This document shows, one piece after another, positions 11,195 to 21,464 of a stretch of DNA of 64,000 nucleotides. Source of the stretch: Chrysogorgia sp. JL179-B06 (lineage: Eukaryota; Cnidaria; Anthozoa; Scleralcyonacea; Chrysogorgiidae); NCBI GenBank assembly GCA_035772405.1, contig JAYKKM010000257.1, positions 287,001-351,000 on the forward strand, in the 5' to 3' direction. Positions within the stretch are counted from its first letter, which is position 1. Each line of letters begins with the position of its first letter. The notes below the pieces were generated by a model. The model saw nothing but the letters and a program-made list of their open reading frames with translations. It was not told the DNA's origin and made no database searches. The position numbers were made by a program, and so were the translations under genes.

Positions 11195-11591
11195 GGGTTC
11201 TTATATATTTATAATCTTTGGCGCACTTTCTGATAATAATTTCTTGATATTATCTGATCAGCTAAATCTTCATCTTCATCTCCATTCGACATTTACCTCA
11301 GCTAATATGTATTATTATTTATTTAAAAAATTCCTGGTTTCTGATTGGCTAACAGCCAACTGTGAAATCGTCATATCAACTCAACAACCTCGTGTCCAGG
11401 CTCTTTACGCGGCGACAGCTTGCCAAATATGGTCAAGCGAGTCAATATGATAATTATTAACGCGTCAATATGACTTCGTTGTCATGGTTATGGCGACGAC
11501 AATCATATCTTCTTTGTTGACCTCGCGCATTTCGTAATTCTTGACTGGCTAGCACGCAAGATATTTTTCATTTTTTAAATAAATAATAAAA

Positions 11592-11738
11592 CAATTATTG
11601 AACTCGGTTTTCGCGTGATATGAAGAATTATCATGCCCTCAGTTTGCCGTTATCAACCTCAGCCTGCGGCTTCGGTTGATAACGGCAAACTTCGGGCATG
11701 ATAATTCTTCATATCACGCTCAACCCGTTCAATAATTG
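11592..11738. mobile_element. Hairpin MITE, 147 bp
   Basis: Nearly the whole sequence folds on itself. The arms run CAATTATTGAACTCGG inward and CCCGTTCAATAATTG outward, and the apex is CCTCAGCCTGCGGCTTCGG. Similar small GC-rich apices occur in other hairpin MITEs in the window. Confidence 0.8.
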
Positions 11739-11744
11739 CTGAAT

Positions 11745-12115
11745 AGATAAACACCTTGAGCGAGGGATGTATGCGGCATACAGCCCCGAGGACGCGTAGC
11801 GTCCGAGGGCTGTATATCGCATACATCCCGACGTTCGAGGTGTTTATCTGACTTATTATATTGAGGAGGTTTCGAACAAAGTTTTGTCGATTTTGACCAC
11901 CTTGGACAAAGATTTTCTTAGTTTTTTCTTTGTTTCTTATCTTATTAGTATTCATAGGGATGTATGGCGCATACATCCCGCGGTACATCAAAGAAAACCG
12001 ACTCAATGTATAATAATAATAGATGTATTTACCTTCTTTCAATAAAGCTTATTAGTATTAGTATTAGTTATGGCGCATACATCCCGCGGTACATCAAAGG
12101 AAACCGACTCAATGT
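11745..12115 (+). repeat. GATAAACACC hairpin repeat, copy 1
   Basis: A terminal hairpin (11745-11849) begins AGATAAACACC and ends GGTGTTTATCT, with a GGACGC..GCGTCC apex. It is followed by a body containing TTTGTCGATTTTGACCACC and ending in ACCGACTCAATGTA. Related copies are at 12994-13483 (inverted, two units) and 40141-40408. Confidence 0.7.
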
Positions 12116-12138
12116 AATAATAATGGTCTAGTAATATT

Positions 12139-12280
12139 CACAGGAAGTGATTCAACAGTGAAAAACGAACAGAGTTTAGGGGGAATTGAGCAATTTTTTC
12201 TAAACAGGTTCATGGTTTAGAGCTCAGAGCTGCATGCGTAAACTCTATTATAATTCGTATTTCAGTGTTGAATCACTGTG
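12139..12280. mobile_element. Foldback MITE, 142 bp
   Basis: Arms of about 40 bp: CACAGGAAGTGATTCAACAG at the left and its near complement GTGTTGAATCACTGTG at the right. Confidence 0.7.
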
Positions 12281-12494
12281 CAATGTGTTTGCGTGTCCCC
12301 AGCTGGAGAAAATGGCATGACGTCGAAACTTCAGTTGATCAGATAATATAAAAGTGCCAAAGATTATAAATATGTAAAAGCCCAAACACGAATCCTACAT
12401 TTAAAACAAAGAGCGATCGCATAAATAGAAGATAAGCTACTCAGGCTCTGGCAAAACATCTGTTCAATTCCTCAGAAAATATTTCTTACGGCAC

Positions 12495-12548
12495 AGGGGT
12501 CGAATATGTAACCTTTTGATTGCCGGTGAGACGTTCTAACAATTGAAT
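12495..12548 (-). mobile_element. SINE fragment
   Basis: The stretch from TATGTAACCTTTTGATTGCC to CTAACAATTG matches the minus-strand SINE at 8994-9064, reduced to the head. Confidence 0.45.
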
Positions 12549-12598
12549 TATATATGTGTACTGCCTATGCACCAGTATCGCACCGTCTAAACGGATTG

Positions 12599-12968
12599 AA
12601 CCCGTAAGTCTAAATTTAGACCAGCGGGTTGAAGCCGGCTCAGAAGATCTTCTAAGTCTTCTGTCTAGTCCTATACATGCTCAATAATCTCTCTCGTGGA
12701 CCCCAAGTATGGGAGCCATGAGGGTGGGGCATAGGTCGGCACATAGTTAATATAACCCACATTATATTAACTATGGTCGGCTAGTGTCTTAAAAGTTGTT
12801 AGGCGTGTTGTTAGGCGTGGGGTTAGGGTTAAAAAACTAATTAGGCGGGGAGTTAGGGTTAGGACACTTGTTGTTTTGGGGACTACTTCCGTAAAGTACT
12901 CCCAGAAGGCTTAGAAGATCTTCTGAGCCGGCTTCCGATCCGCTGGTCTAAATTTAGACTTACGGGTT
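12599..12968. mobile_element. TIR MITE with 58-bp termini and telomere-like core
   Basis: Left arm 12599-12656 and right arm 12911-12968 are near-perfect inverted repeats beginning AACCCGTAAGTCTAAATTTA. Each arm holds the palindrome TCTAAATTTAGA and an AGAAGATCTTCT palindrome. The core has GGGGTTAGGGTTA and GTTAGGGTTAGG stretches followed by TTGTTTTGGGG, a combination also seen in unrelated MITEs here. Confidence 0.85.
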
Positions 12969-12993
12969 CACAACCTGGCAGTCACTTTAGTGA

Positions 12994-13483
12994 TGATTGA
13001 GTCGGTTTTCTTTGATGTACCGCGGGCTTTATCTAGCATAAAGACCATGAATACTAATTAGATAAGAAATGAAGGAAAAAACTGGGGAAATCTTTGTCCA
13101 AGGTGGATAAAATGGACAAAACGTTGTCGTTGTTGGAAAACCTCCTCGATCATAAACTAAATCAGATAGATCCCTCGAATGTCGGGCTTTAGGCTATATA
13201 AAGCCCTCGGACGCTGCGCGTCCTCGGGGCTTTATATAGCGTAAAGCCCTCCTTCTCGGGATCTAATGTACCGCGGGATGTATGCGCCATACATCCCTAT
13301 GAATACTAATAAGATAAGAAACAAAGAAAAACTACCAAAATCTTTGTCCAAAGTGGACAAAATCGACAAAACTTTGTTGGAAACCTCCTCAATGTAATAA
13401 TAAGTCAGATAAACACCTCGAACGTCGGGATGTATGCGATATACAGACCTCGGACGCACATCGCTCGTTCTCGGTGTTTATCT
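12994..13483 (-). repeat. GATAAACACC hairpin repeat, two tandem inverted units
   Basis: Two units (about 12994-13262 and 13263-13483) each run from CCGCGGG through CAAAATCTTTGTCC-like sequence into a terminal hairpin. The first hairpin has the GGACGCTGCGCGTCC apex between TATATAAAGCCC and GGGCTTTATATA arms. Confidence 0.7.
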
Positions 13484-13545
13484 ATTGGCTAATTACAAAT
13501 CAAATATCTAAAAAGGTTGGTGTACTACCGCAATAGCGTGAAAAT

Positions 13546-13581
13546 AGTCTAACGTTTCGAGCGAAGGTCCTTCATCAGAGA
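13546..13581 (-). ncRNA. Hammerhead-like motif
   Basis: On the minus strand CTGATGA, one A, a short stem-loop and GAAACGTT can be read. The short flanks pair as stem I (TCT with AGA). The extra A before stem II departs from the strict hammerhead consensus. Confidence 0.5.
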
Positions 13582-13623
13582 GTGAAACGTGAAGTGAAAT
13601 AATAACTGAGTGAAACGTTTCAA

Positions 13624-13657
13624 TTTCTGACGAAGGGCCTACGCTCGAAACGTTAGA
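13624..13657 (+). ncRNA. Hammerhead-like motif
   Basis: CTGACGA (13627-13633), one A, stem II GGGC-CTAC-GCTC, GAAA (13647-13650), then CGTTAGA. Mirror image of the motif at 13546-13581. Confidence 0.55.
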
Positions 13658-13741
13658 CAACTTACACACTATTTCGGCAGTACACCAACCTTTTTAGATA
13701 TTTGATTTATATTTATACACTGCCTACGTAACACAACTCAT

Positions 13742-14165
13742 TTTATTGCGTTCGACGAAGGAGAACGCATTCTAATCTTGCATGTCATGGGTTACCTGTG
13801 CTTTACAGCTAAAAGAAATCAAGATAAAAACTTTACCCTTTTTGACTAAATTACCGTTTTGGAATAAATTATGGCATTAGTATGAAAGAGTATGAAATCC
13901 TTCGAGTTTTGTGGGTACGAGGTTGGAGCAGTGAATTGAACGACTTATCTGGCGGTCATACTTCAAATCGTACAAAGGAACGTGATTTGAATACCCTTCT
14001 AATATTAAATAACATACAAGTCATGCGGGATGTCACTGTTGTCAAAAACATTGAGGTTATAGTGTCTTCTTGAATTAAGACGTTGTCGTTTGTTGTCTTG
14101 TTCCACTCGATAACAATCTAAACCACGTATCAAGGCGATCATATAGCCTTCTAATATTAAAATAA
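13742..14165 (+). repeat. Dispersed repeat Q, copy 1
   Basis: Contains GAGAACGCATTCTAATCTTG, ACTTATCTGGCGGTCATA and TTGAATTAAGACG. Recurs at 14230-14560, at 31760-32260 with 32640-33055, and on the minus strand at 17580-17965. It has no coding potential that I recognise. Comparison with the copy at 31760 shows that this copy lacks a 310-bp insertion. Confidence 0.7.
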
Positions 14166-14229
14166 CATACGAATGTCATAATTCAATATATGACCATTAG
14201 TAAACGCCATACATCTAATTCGAACAACA

Positions 14230-14560
14230 TTTACTCGAAACGAGTAAAGTTGTAAATTTTCCATTCAAGCGACACTTTTGCCAAATCGAACGGCTTCATC
14301 TGGCAGTCCGCAACCGCAAGCAGTCATATTTCAAATCGAACAAACGAACGGGAATACCCCTCTAACTTAAAATAACGTACGGAAATCATGCGGGATGTCA
14401 CCGTTGTCAAAAACATTGAGGTTACAGTGTCTCCTTGAATTAAGACGCTGTAATATATTTATTAGCTTTATTTATATTCATAATTCGTTACAGCATAATT
14501 TTACGTTTGTAAACCAATCTTCATTCACCATTTTCTGATCCACTTACATAATCTTTGATT
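14230..14560 (+). repeat. Dispersed repeat Q, copy 2 (partial)
   Basis: Contains GCGACACTTTTGCCAAATCG, then GGAAATCATGCGGGATGTCA and TTGAATTAAGACGCTG, as in the copies at 13742 and 32690. Confidence 0.7.
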
Positions 14561-14588
14561 ACTCCTAGTATATATATATATAAAAGTA

Positions 14589-15447
14589 GAGTGCTGCGTA
14601 GACAGTGTTTTGAATATATAGCAAAGTGAAAAGGTGGTAAACTGCCAAGAATTTAGTGACGAGATACTGACGTTTCGAGCGGAGCCCTTTCATCAGAGTA
14701 AGACGAGATGAAATAAAATACGTAGGGCTTATATATATGCCAAAAGGGTGTCACAGGTAGAAAGTAGCCAATCAAATGCACGGGAAATAAACTAACTAAT
14801 AATTAATGAGATGGGAAAAGTTAAGTCATTTACTATTTTTACAGTCGATCAATAAGCAGACTGAGGGGGTGGGATAAATGGCAGGTCCAATATTCAAGGG
14901 ATTAGGCGATAATAATAGAAACAAAGACTTGAAAAGGGATGAGCATAAGCTAATAATAAAAAGTTCATAAGCTAATAATAAAAAGTTCCAAGCAAAATAA
15001 AATGACAAAAAGCTTTTACGAAATTAAATAAAAGAAAAACGTTCGTTAAGACCAAGAGGATGTGTGGTGCCAAGTTTAAAAATTAGACGCTTCTCTTGCC
15101 GCTTGCGGTTATCGTTGCCACCGGAAATGGGAAGGATGGCACAGACTTAAATGTCTGAAACCAAATGGTTGGAGCTGTTGAAATGGCGGGCTACAGGTTT
15201 GTCACCATCATTGATCCTCACGGAACGAAGATGTTCAGCAAACCTGTCTGAAAGGCGTCGTCCAGTTTCACCGATGTAGATTTTAGGGCATTTATCGCAA
15301 GAAATGCAATAAATTATGTTGGTGGACGTGCATGAAAAAGCATGACGGATTGTGTGGTCGAATTTGGGGGCAGTAATAACTGTAGTGGGATTGAGAAAAG
15401 GGCATGTGTTACAGCGGGAACGGCCGCAAGAAAATGTTCCCGCTGGA
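14589..15447 (-). pseudogene. Penelope-like element, 3' half (left arm of inverted pair)
   Basis: On the minus strand this encodes the C-terminal region of the same PLE family as the array at 53386-62039: CGRSRCNTC zinc-binding-like cysteines, then IIYCISCDKCPKIYIGETG of the GIY-YIG endonuclease. A nonsense TAA at 15147-15149 replaces the Lys of VSDIKVCA. The 3' UTR, hammerhead-like motif (14665-14700) and the start of a following unit (CACTGTCTACGCAGCACTC) are retained. It is the mirror image of 15468-16332 around a centre of about 20-60 bp. Confidence 0.88.
14665..14700 (-). ncRNA. Hammerhead-like motif of PLE tail
   Basis: Minus strand: TACT, CTGATGA, then AA before the GGGC-TCC-GCTC stem, GAAACGTC, AGTA. 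Stem I is TACT with AGTA. One A more than in the array copies. Confidence 0.6.
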
Positions 15448-15467
15448 AATGGCCGCAAGAAAATGTT

Positions 15468-16330
15468 CCTTAGTACATAGTGCCCTTAAACTTAATACCT
15501 CGGCACCAGCGGGAACATTTTCTTGCGGCCGTTCCCGCTGTAACACATGCCCTTTTCTCAATCCCACTACAGTTATTACTGCCCCCAAATTCGACCACAC
15601 AATCCGTCATGCTTTTTCATGCACGTCCACCAACATAATTTATTGCATTTCTTGCGATAAATGCCCTAAAATCTACATCGGTGAAACTGGGCGACGCCTT
15701 TCAGACAGGTTTGCTGAACATCTTCGTTCCGTGAGGATCAATGATGGTGACAAACCTGTAGCCCGCCATTTCAACAGCTCCAACCATTTGGTTTCAGACA
15801 TTAAAGTCTGTGCCATCCTTCCCATTTCCGGTGGCAACGATAACCGCAAGCGGCAAGAGAAGCGTCTGATTTTTAAACTTGGCACCACACATCCTCTTGG
15901 TCTTAACGAACGTTTTTCTTTTATTTAATTTCGTAAAAGCTTTTTGTCATTTTATTTTGCTTGGAACTTTTTATTATTAGCTTATGAACTTTTTATTATT
16001 AGCTTATGCTCATCCCTTTTCAAGTCTTTGTTTCTATTATTATCGCCTAATCCCCTTGAATATTGGACCTGTCATTTATCCCACCCCCTCAGTCTGCTTA
16101 TTGATCGACTGTAAAAATAGTAAATGACTTAACTTTTCCCATCTCATTAATTATTAGTTAGTTTATTTCCCGTGCATTTGATTGGCTACTTTCTACCTGT
16201 GACACCCTTTTGGCATATATATAAGCCCTACGTATTTTATTTCATCTCGTCTTACTCTGATGAAGGGCTCCGCTCGAAACGTTAGTATCTCGTCACTAAA
16301 TTCTTGGCAGTTTACCACCTTTTCACTTTG

Positions 16331-16332
<2 letters not shown>
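15468..16332 (+). pseudogene. Penelope-like element, 3' half (right arm of inverted pair)
   Basis: The open frame to 15928 encodes SLVHSALKLNTSAPAGTFSC through the GIY-YIG domain to RFSFI, the same C-terminus as the array copies. It lacks the reverse transcriptase, so it is a 5'-truncated copy. The 3' UTR with ATATATATAAGCCC, a hammerhead-like motif (16253-16287) and the terminal TTTCACTTTGCTATA lead directly into a long (TA)n tract. The left arm at 14589-15447 is its inverted twin. Unlike the left arm, this one has Lys in VSDIKVCA and no premature stop. Confidence 0.88.
16253..16287 (+). ncRNA. Hammerhead-like motif of PLE tail
   Basis: TACT, CTGATGA, A, GGGC-TCC-GCTC, GAAACGTT, AGTA. GTT replaces GTC at the presumed cleavage position, which the hammerhead rule (NUH) still allows. 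Confidence 0.6.

Positions 16333-16411
<79 letters not shown>
16333..16411 (+). repeat. (TA)n microsatellite
   Basis: About 39 uninterrupted TA units between the PLE 3' end and the next ribozyme-like tail. IYIYIY reading frames are artefacts. Confidence 0.97.
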
Positions 16412-16417
<6 letters not shown>

Positions 16418-16453
16418 CGGTACCGTTTCGGCCTTTTGGGCCTCATCAGTGTA
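16412..16453 (-). ncRNA. Canonical type I hammerhead ribozyme candidate
   Basis: Read on the minus strand: stem I TACA, core CTGATGA, stem II GGCC-CAAAA-GGCC, GAAA, a stem III built from ACGG-TA-CCGT, then C and stem I TGTA. All invariant core positions are present and stem II begins directly after the core, unlike the other motifs in this window. The following cleavage triplet is GTC. It sits between two (TA)n tracts, as PLE tails do here. Fold and core are seen directly; activity is inferred. Confidence 0.75.
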
Positions 16454-16631
16454 GTGCTGATGAGCAGGATGAAGATGACTGCTATTTACAGTCACCCTTG
16501 ATGCACACAAAATGTGGGACATCAAAAACCATGCCAGAGCGCTCAAACTGCAAGCAGTGAGCGTGCGCACAATGCGTAAGCGACAATGGTTCATCCTGTA
16601 GAGCGCTCAATATGACCTAAAGATCATAGAG

Positions 16632-16632
<1 letters not shown>
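16454..16632 (-). mobile_element. Probable PLE tail upstream of the hammerhead
   Basis: Unique sequence between the ribozyme candidate and the next (TA)n tract, in the position of a PLE 3' region on the minus strand. No coding part is recognisable. Confidence 0.35.
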
Positions 16633-16685
<53 letters not shown>

Positions 16686-16690
16686 TTTTA
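16633..16690 (+). repeat. (TA)n microsatellite
   Basis: TA repeats with a few interruptions. Confidence 0.95.
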
Positions 16691-16758
16691 TTCATTTTTT
16701 CTTTGGATGAAGAGCTAGGACATTTATTAATGGTCTACAGACACGTGTTTCGCTGTAT

Positions 16759-16761
16759 ATA

Positions 16762-16797
<36 letters not shown>

Positions 16798-16822
16798 CGC
16801 TGTTATATATATATATATTTCG

Positions 16823-16868
<46 letters not shown>
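16759..16868 (+). repeat. (TA)n microsatellite, interrupted
   Basis: Three TA runs separated by TATTTCGCTGT, which is itself repeated. Confidence 0.92.
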
Positions 16869-16869
16869 C

Positions 16870-17579
16870 CTTATATATGTCATTATTATATGGCTTGGCT
16901 CGTGAGCGGTCTTAACACAGCTTTTCTGCAATCTGATTGGTTCCTGAGCTAGCGGTCCCCTTTACCGGTCAGGATAATTTTGCCGTAAAAACCTCCCGCT
17001 CGGTTGGTGGGCGTGTGCAATGTCTTGTCTCATGCCTGACATTTCTTCATCGATAATTTTGAATTAAAATAACAGAAGTTAAAATAGGTTTAATCAAGCT
17101 TTATTATATCACTATTTTCTATATGAAACAAGAATACGAAAGAAAGAGACAAATAATGTGAGAATTCAGGTAACGTGGATAAGACGTGTATTAAACAAAG
17201 ATAAAACTTGGCTTTGCAGGACAATCTGGCAGTCCTAGCGCAGCGCGAGTGGCAAGAGCAATATCTCACAGAAATATCTCGTACTCTCTGAAACGCGATT
17301 TCCTGCATATAGTTTGAGGTCAGTTTTACAACAAAATATTATGATCATAAACAGCATAATTGCTGCCTCCCCGCAGGGACAAATCTTGGGTTACCAGTGC
17401 GTAACTCGTGCTCAGTCTCTTTGCCGAGCTATGTATAGTCGAGCATGATCTTGATTAGTTCGAATTTGAGTTTGTTGTCTGCTGTTGTTTGTTGTTTGTC
17501 CATTTCCGGGGGGTGTATGAGAAGTAGCAGCCACTACTGCGCATGTTCTATAATTTCGCAGGCTGACAGTTGCCCTCGA
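16870..17579. other. Intergenic DNA, nothing recognised
   Basis: No conserved reading frame or element termini seen. Confidence 0.5.
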
Positions 17580-17965
17580 AGGCTATAATGGATGATCGCC
17601 TTGATACGTGGTTTAGATTGTTATCGACTGGAACACAGCAACAAACGACAGCGTCTTAATTCAAGGAGACACTAGAACCTCAATGTGTTTGACGATATCT
17701 CGCATGATTTCCGTATGTTATTTTAATTCCCGTTCGATTTGAAATATGACCGCATGACCGCCAGATTTGGCAAGAGTGTTGCTTGAATGGAAAATTTATA
17801 ACTTCGCGAGGCTTGCTCTTTCGAGTAAATGTTGTTCGAATTAGATGTATGGCGTTCAAATGGTCACATTGAATTTCGACATTATAAACGCGCCATATGA
17901 TTCCGTATGTTATTTTAATATTTCAAGGCTATATGATCGCCTTAGCTTGATACGTGGTTTAGATT
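17580..17965 (-). repeat. Dispersed repeat Q, inverted copy
   Basis: GATCGCCTTGATACGTGG, AGCGTCTTAATTCAAGG and CCGTATGTTATTTTAAT are reverse complements of blocks in 13742-14560. The first block is repeated at about 17935, so two partial copies are fused. Confidence 0.65.
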
Positions 17966-18183
17966 CTACATTCTATTTATTTGATCCTCTATGCTATAGA
18001 AAATTTCTAGCATCATTCTACTGGAATGCCTGACCTGAACACTACTCCATAGACACACTGCTCCTGTGTCAGTCCAAAGGCAGCATTTCACTTCTGATAT
18101 TTCCCCAGCTAGAGTTTATTTTCCCCATACCAGTCCCCATGGCCCAGACGACCGCGCGGGAAGCGATTTGCCACGGGCGTAGA

Positions 18184-18636
18184 GGGAGGCCGAATCCGCG
18201 GTACTACAGCGGTTTAACACAAAAATGGTGAAGAATATTAAATCGCATCCTCTAGGAGCAGCCGTTCCTCACGTTGTAAGCCGGCCATGTACAAACTACC
18301 GGAATTGTTAAAGAATTGTTAGCAGTAAATTATTGGATTGTAAGCAACCCCAAAACAACAATCCTAACCCTAAATCCCACGCCTAACGAGTTTTAACCCT
18401 AATACTATTTCCCTAATAATAACTCTAATACTAACCCTAATACTAACCCTAATAACTAACCAACCCTAATACTAAGCCTCAGAGGTTGTGATTGTGGCGA
18501 GCCGACGATTTGAAGAAATAAAGGATAAAACTTAACCGTTTTCAAACCCTCAGAGGTTGTCATTGTGGCGGGCGTAATTTAATATTCATCAACATTTTTG
18601 GGTTAAACCGCTGTAGTACCGCGGATTCGGCCTCCC
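18184..18636. mobile_element. TIR MITE with telomere-like core (453 bp)
   Basis: Termini GGGAGGCCGAATCCGCGG at 18184 and CCGCGGATTCGGCCTCCC ending at 18636 form an inverted repeat of about 35 bp that reaches GGTTTAAC. The core (18352-18478) has CCCCAAAACAAC followed by many CCTAACCCTAA and ACTAACCCTAA steps. Confidence 0.85.
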
Positions 18637-20096
18637 ACGCTGTCGTCTCAGATAACAAATCGCAATCGTACATAGATTTTGAACGTTATCTCAGCCAATA
18701 TTCACTCGATTTCAATTCTGAAAGCAGATTTGGAATTACCGAGTCTAAATACATAACATACGTGTCTATTATATTACGAGAACTTGCACACGCTTCGTAA
18801 AAACGGTTTATGTACTTAAAAATAAGTCGGCAATCGGGTGGCAGCGCTTCGACGTAGATTATTTTGAACGTTATCTTGGTCAATATTTAACCGTTTTCAA
18901 TTCTGAAAACATACTTGGAAATTACCGAGTCTAAATACATAACATATAACGTACCTATTATATCACGAGAACGTGTATACCCTTCGTAATAACCTGCTTG
19001 TGTGTTTAAAAATTAATCGGCCATGTTTGTGCCGTTTTTCTCGCAACGAATATAATGGCCGATTAAAACGGATCACGCAAAAGGGCGTATACTCGGAGAA
19101 CTTACGCCGCGAACTTAGCCAATGATGTGTACGAGATTTGGTCCTATACAAACGTTTCGTGAGAAATCGATCCACGGTCGCTTGGCGACCTCGCTTGCGA
19201 GGGGATGAAGCCATTAAGATTCAGCACTGAAGTGCATTGTTGCTAAACCTTTTCGAGCGGAGGCCTTTCGTCAGAGACTTTTCGATTTGTATTTCTGGTG
19301 TAGCCATCGCTACCACCCTAGTCCAGTTACACATTAGAGGTTCGAATTCGAATATTTTTGGAATATTCGAATGATAGAATAGAAAAGCGATTCGAATAGG
19401 AAATTTATCATCATCATAAATCATAATGCACCAAGTCGCAAACCGATCGGATCCGAAAAAAATCCAATCTGGCTACAAAAGATATTTAATTTTTAAATAC
19501 ACTTTTTATCCCAGACACTTAAGGCCTGGGCCAAACTCGTCAAACTCTTCATGCGACGAACTCTTCGTTCCAACTCTTCATTCGTGAATTAAATTCATGA
19601 GAACTTCGTAGTTCGTATCAATATATCAATAGCACTTTGTCGATATGACGTCAGTACCCATGATTAATTGCGGCCATAACAAAAGAAAATAGCTCATTTG
19701 CACTGATCATTTGTAACTCAAATTTGGTTTGTTTGTCCGTATTTTGAGCCTATTAATAGCAATCGCTTGAAGGGCTATTACCCCGACTAATTAATTTGGA
19801 TATGATAAGTAAACATCTTATCCGTCTGGAGCATATGGCTAAAACATCTGAAATTAAGTTCGATTGGATTCGACGTTTGACCAACTTAAACGAAATGAAA
19901 TAATCGAGGTCGATCCAAACTACAATTAAGTTCAACGCATGAAAAATTCGACGTTTGGTCCAAGCCTGCAGAGTGAGTGGAACAGTCTCCCGAAGGAAAT
20001 AGCTTTAGCAGACTCGTCATTTAATTGTTTTTTTCAGAACTGGACTGAAAAGTTAGTATTTTTCGTTACATTTTAGATCTGATGTAAACATGTATG
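18637..20096. other. Intergenic DNA with small repeats
   Basis: A direct duplication of about 110 bp (GAACGTTATCT, ACCGAGTCTAAATACATAAC) occurs at 18679-18790 and 18869-18975. A decayed hammerhead-like tail (minus, near 19243-19277: CTGACGA, then GAAAAGG) is also present. No gene is recognised. Confidence 0.45.
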
Positions 20097-20237
<141 letters not shown>

Positions 20238-20277
20238 TACTCTGATGAAGCTAAGGGCTCCGCTCGAAACGTCAGTA
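20238..20277 (+). ncRNA. Hammerhead-like motif with enlarged stem II
   Basis: TACT, CTGATGA, then AGCTAAGGGCTCCGCTC (4 nt longer than in the array copies), GAAACGTC, AGTA. Confidence 0.55.
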
Positions 20278-20335
20278 TCTCGTCACTAAATTCTTGGCAG
20301 TTTACCACCTTTTCACTTTGCTATATATATATATA
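20238..20335 (+). mobile_element. Solo PLE tail in a TA tract
   Basis: Only the last 100 bp of the array-type PLE is present: the hammerhead-like motif, then TCTCGTCACTAAATTCTTGG and TTTCACTTTGCTATATA. TA repeats flank both sides. Confidence 0.85.
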
Positions 20336-20404
20336 TGACTTAAATATTTGTAATCTAGGCATGTGTTCAAATTTGTGTTCTCTGGATTTCAGTTTTTTTA
20401 AATT

Positions 20405-20447
20405 GAGCTTTCGACTCGGTGCTTCGAGTCTTCGTCAGAAATGAGGT
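20405..20447 (-). ncRNA. Hammerhead-like motif, second family
   Basis: Minus strand: CTGACGA, A, then a six-pair stem GACTCG-AAGCAC-CGAGTC, GAAAGCTC. The stem II sequence is different from the array family but perfectly paired. Stem I is weak. Confidence 0.5.
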
Positions 20448-20626
20448 AGATAGAGTAGATAGAACACAAATTTGAATATATATATATATATATTATATAT
20501 ATATATATCAACTATCGATTGACCAGGCGGGAGGCGTAATCATAGGTTAAATATCAAAGCCCAGCATAATATTTTGACAAAAACCATTATATTGAGTAAA
20601 ACACGAGTGAAATCATAATATTAATT

Positions 20627-20668
20627 AAAGTTCTAACGTGTTGTTGTTAACACAACATCTTCAGAGAA
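20627..20668 (-). ncRNA. Decayed hammerhead-like motif
   Basis: Minus strand: CTCTGAAGATGTTGTG, AACAACAACACGTTAG. It resembles the motif at 33170-33209, but the GAAACG element has become AACACG. It lies 3' of the PLE relic at 20735-20975. Confidence 0.4.
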
Positions 20669-20734
20669 TAATAATTTACATAAGTGCAGAAAGCCTAAAT
20701 ATATAGTTACAAAGTTGTCATAAATTATGAATTA

Positions 20735-21246
20735 ATTAACAAATCAAGAGAGGAAACTGAAAATACATATTACAGGATGAGACGACACTAGTATACAATG
20801 ATAATGACGGAATTATAAGCCTACAAAAGAAAAAGTGGTGCCAATATTTGCGTTTAAAGGTGGTTTGAGATCGCGAATGAGTAGAGTTTCGCGCAAAAGA
20901 AGTTCTGATTCGAAAGTACAACTAGAAATAATCTTAAAATCACTAAAAGAGACAGGGTGACCAGTGTCACGGTGATGAGAGAGGATACTTGTGACACTGT
21001 CACCGTGACACTGGTCACCCTGTCTCTTTTAGTGATTTTAAGATTATTTCTATAGTTGTACTTTTGAATCAGAACTTCTTTTGCGCGAAACTCTACTCAT
21101 TCGCGATCTCAAACCACCTTTAAACGCAAATATTGGCACCGCACCACTTTTTCTTTTGTAGGCTTATAATTCCTTCTTTGTCATTGTATACTAGTGTCGT
21201 CTCATCCTGTAATATGTATTTTCAGTTTTCTCTCTTGATTTGTTAA
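20735..21246. mobile_element. Palindrome of PLE C-terminal fragments
   Basis: Arms 20735-20975 and 21000-21246 are near-perfect inverted repeats with a loop of about 24 nt. The right arm in the plus direction encodes HRDTGHPVSFSDFKII and LLLRETL-like segments in shifting frames, resembling the extreme C-terminus of cnidarian PLE GIY-YIG proteins, different from the array family. Frames are broken. Confidence 0.6.
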
Positions 21247-21464
21247 TATTCATAGTGAATATATCTTGTCGTACGAAAATTTCATAATAATAATTATATT
21301 TAGGCAAGGAGGATGGCCTTGCATTTAAAACTATATTACTTACAATATTAACTAAATACTGAAATTACTGATTATACTATAAATTACAATGTCAACTATT
21401 AGTGATTACGAGAATGAAATATATCTCGAAACAAACATGCAATACTAACAGTTTTTTTAAAAGC

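Larger units (their letters stand above)
11200..12379. repeat. Inverted pair enclosing other MITEs
   Basis: The 11200-11262 segment (TATTTATAATCTTTGG and TATCTGATCAGCT) is inverted at 12332-12379. The enclosed 1.1 kb holds the hairpins listed separately, suggesting an older TIR element hit by later insertions. Confidence 0.5.
13497..13709. mobile_element. Palindrome of two PLE tails
   Basis: Outer arms TCAAATATCTAAAAAGGTTG and CAACCTTTTTAGATATTTGA enclose two hammerhead-like motifs on opposite strands. A closely similar palindrome lies at 26391-26576, so this is a recurrent inverted-tail unit rather than a chance structure. Confidence 0.75.

Noticed and set aside
13232..13459. A 75-codon minus frame, similar to part of 11659-12042
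   Set aside because: Both are translations of the GATAAACACC-family hairpin repeat.
16260..16915. Frames with long Ile-Tyr repeats
   Set aside because: Pure (TA)n translation on either strand; the same applies at 20066-20308.
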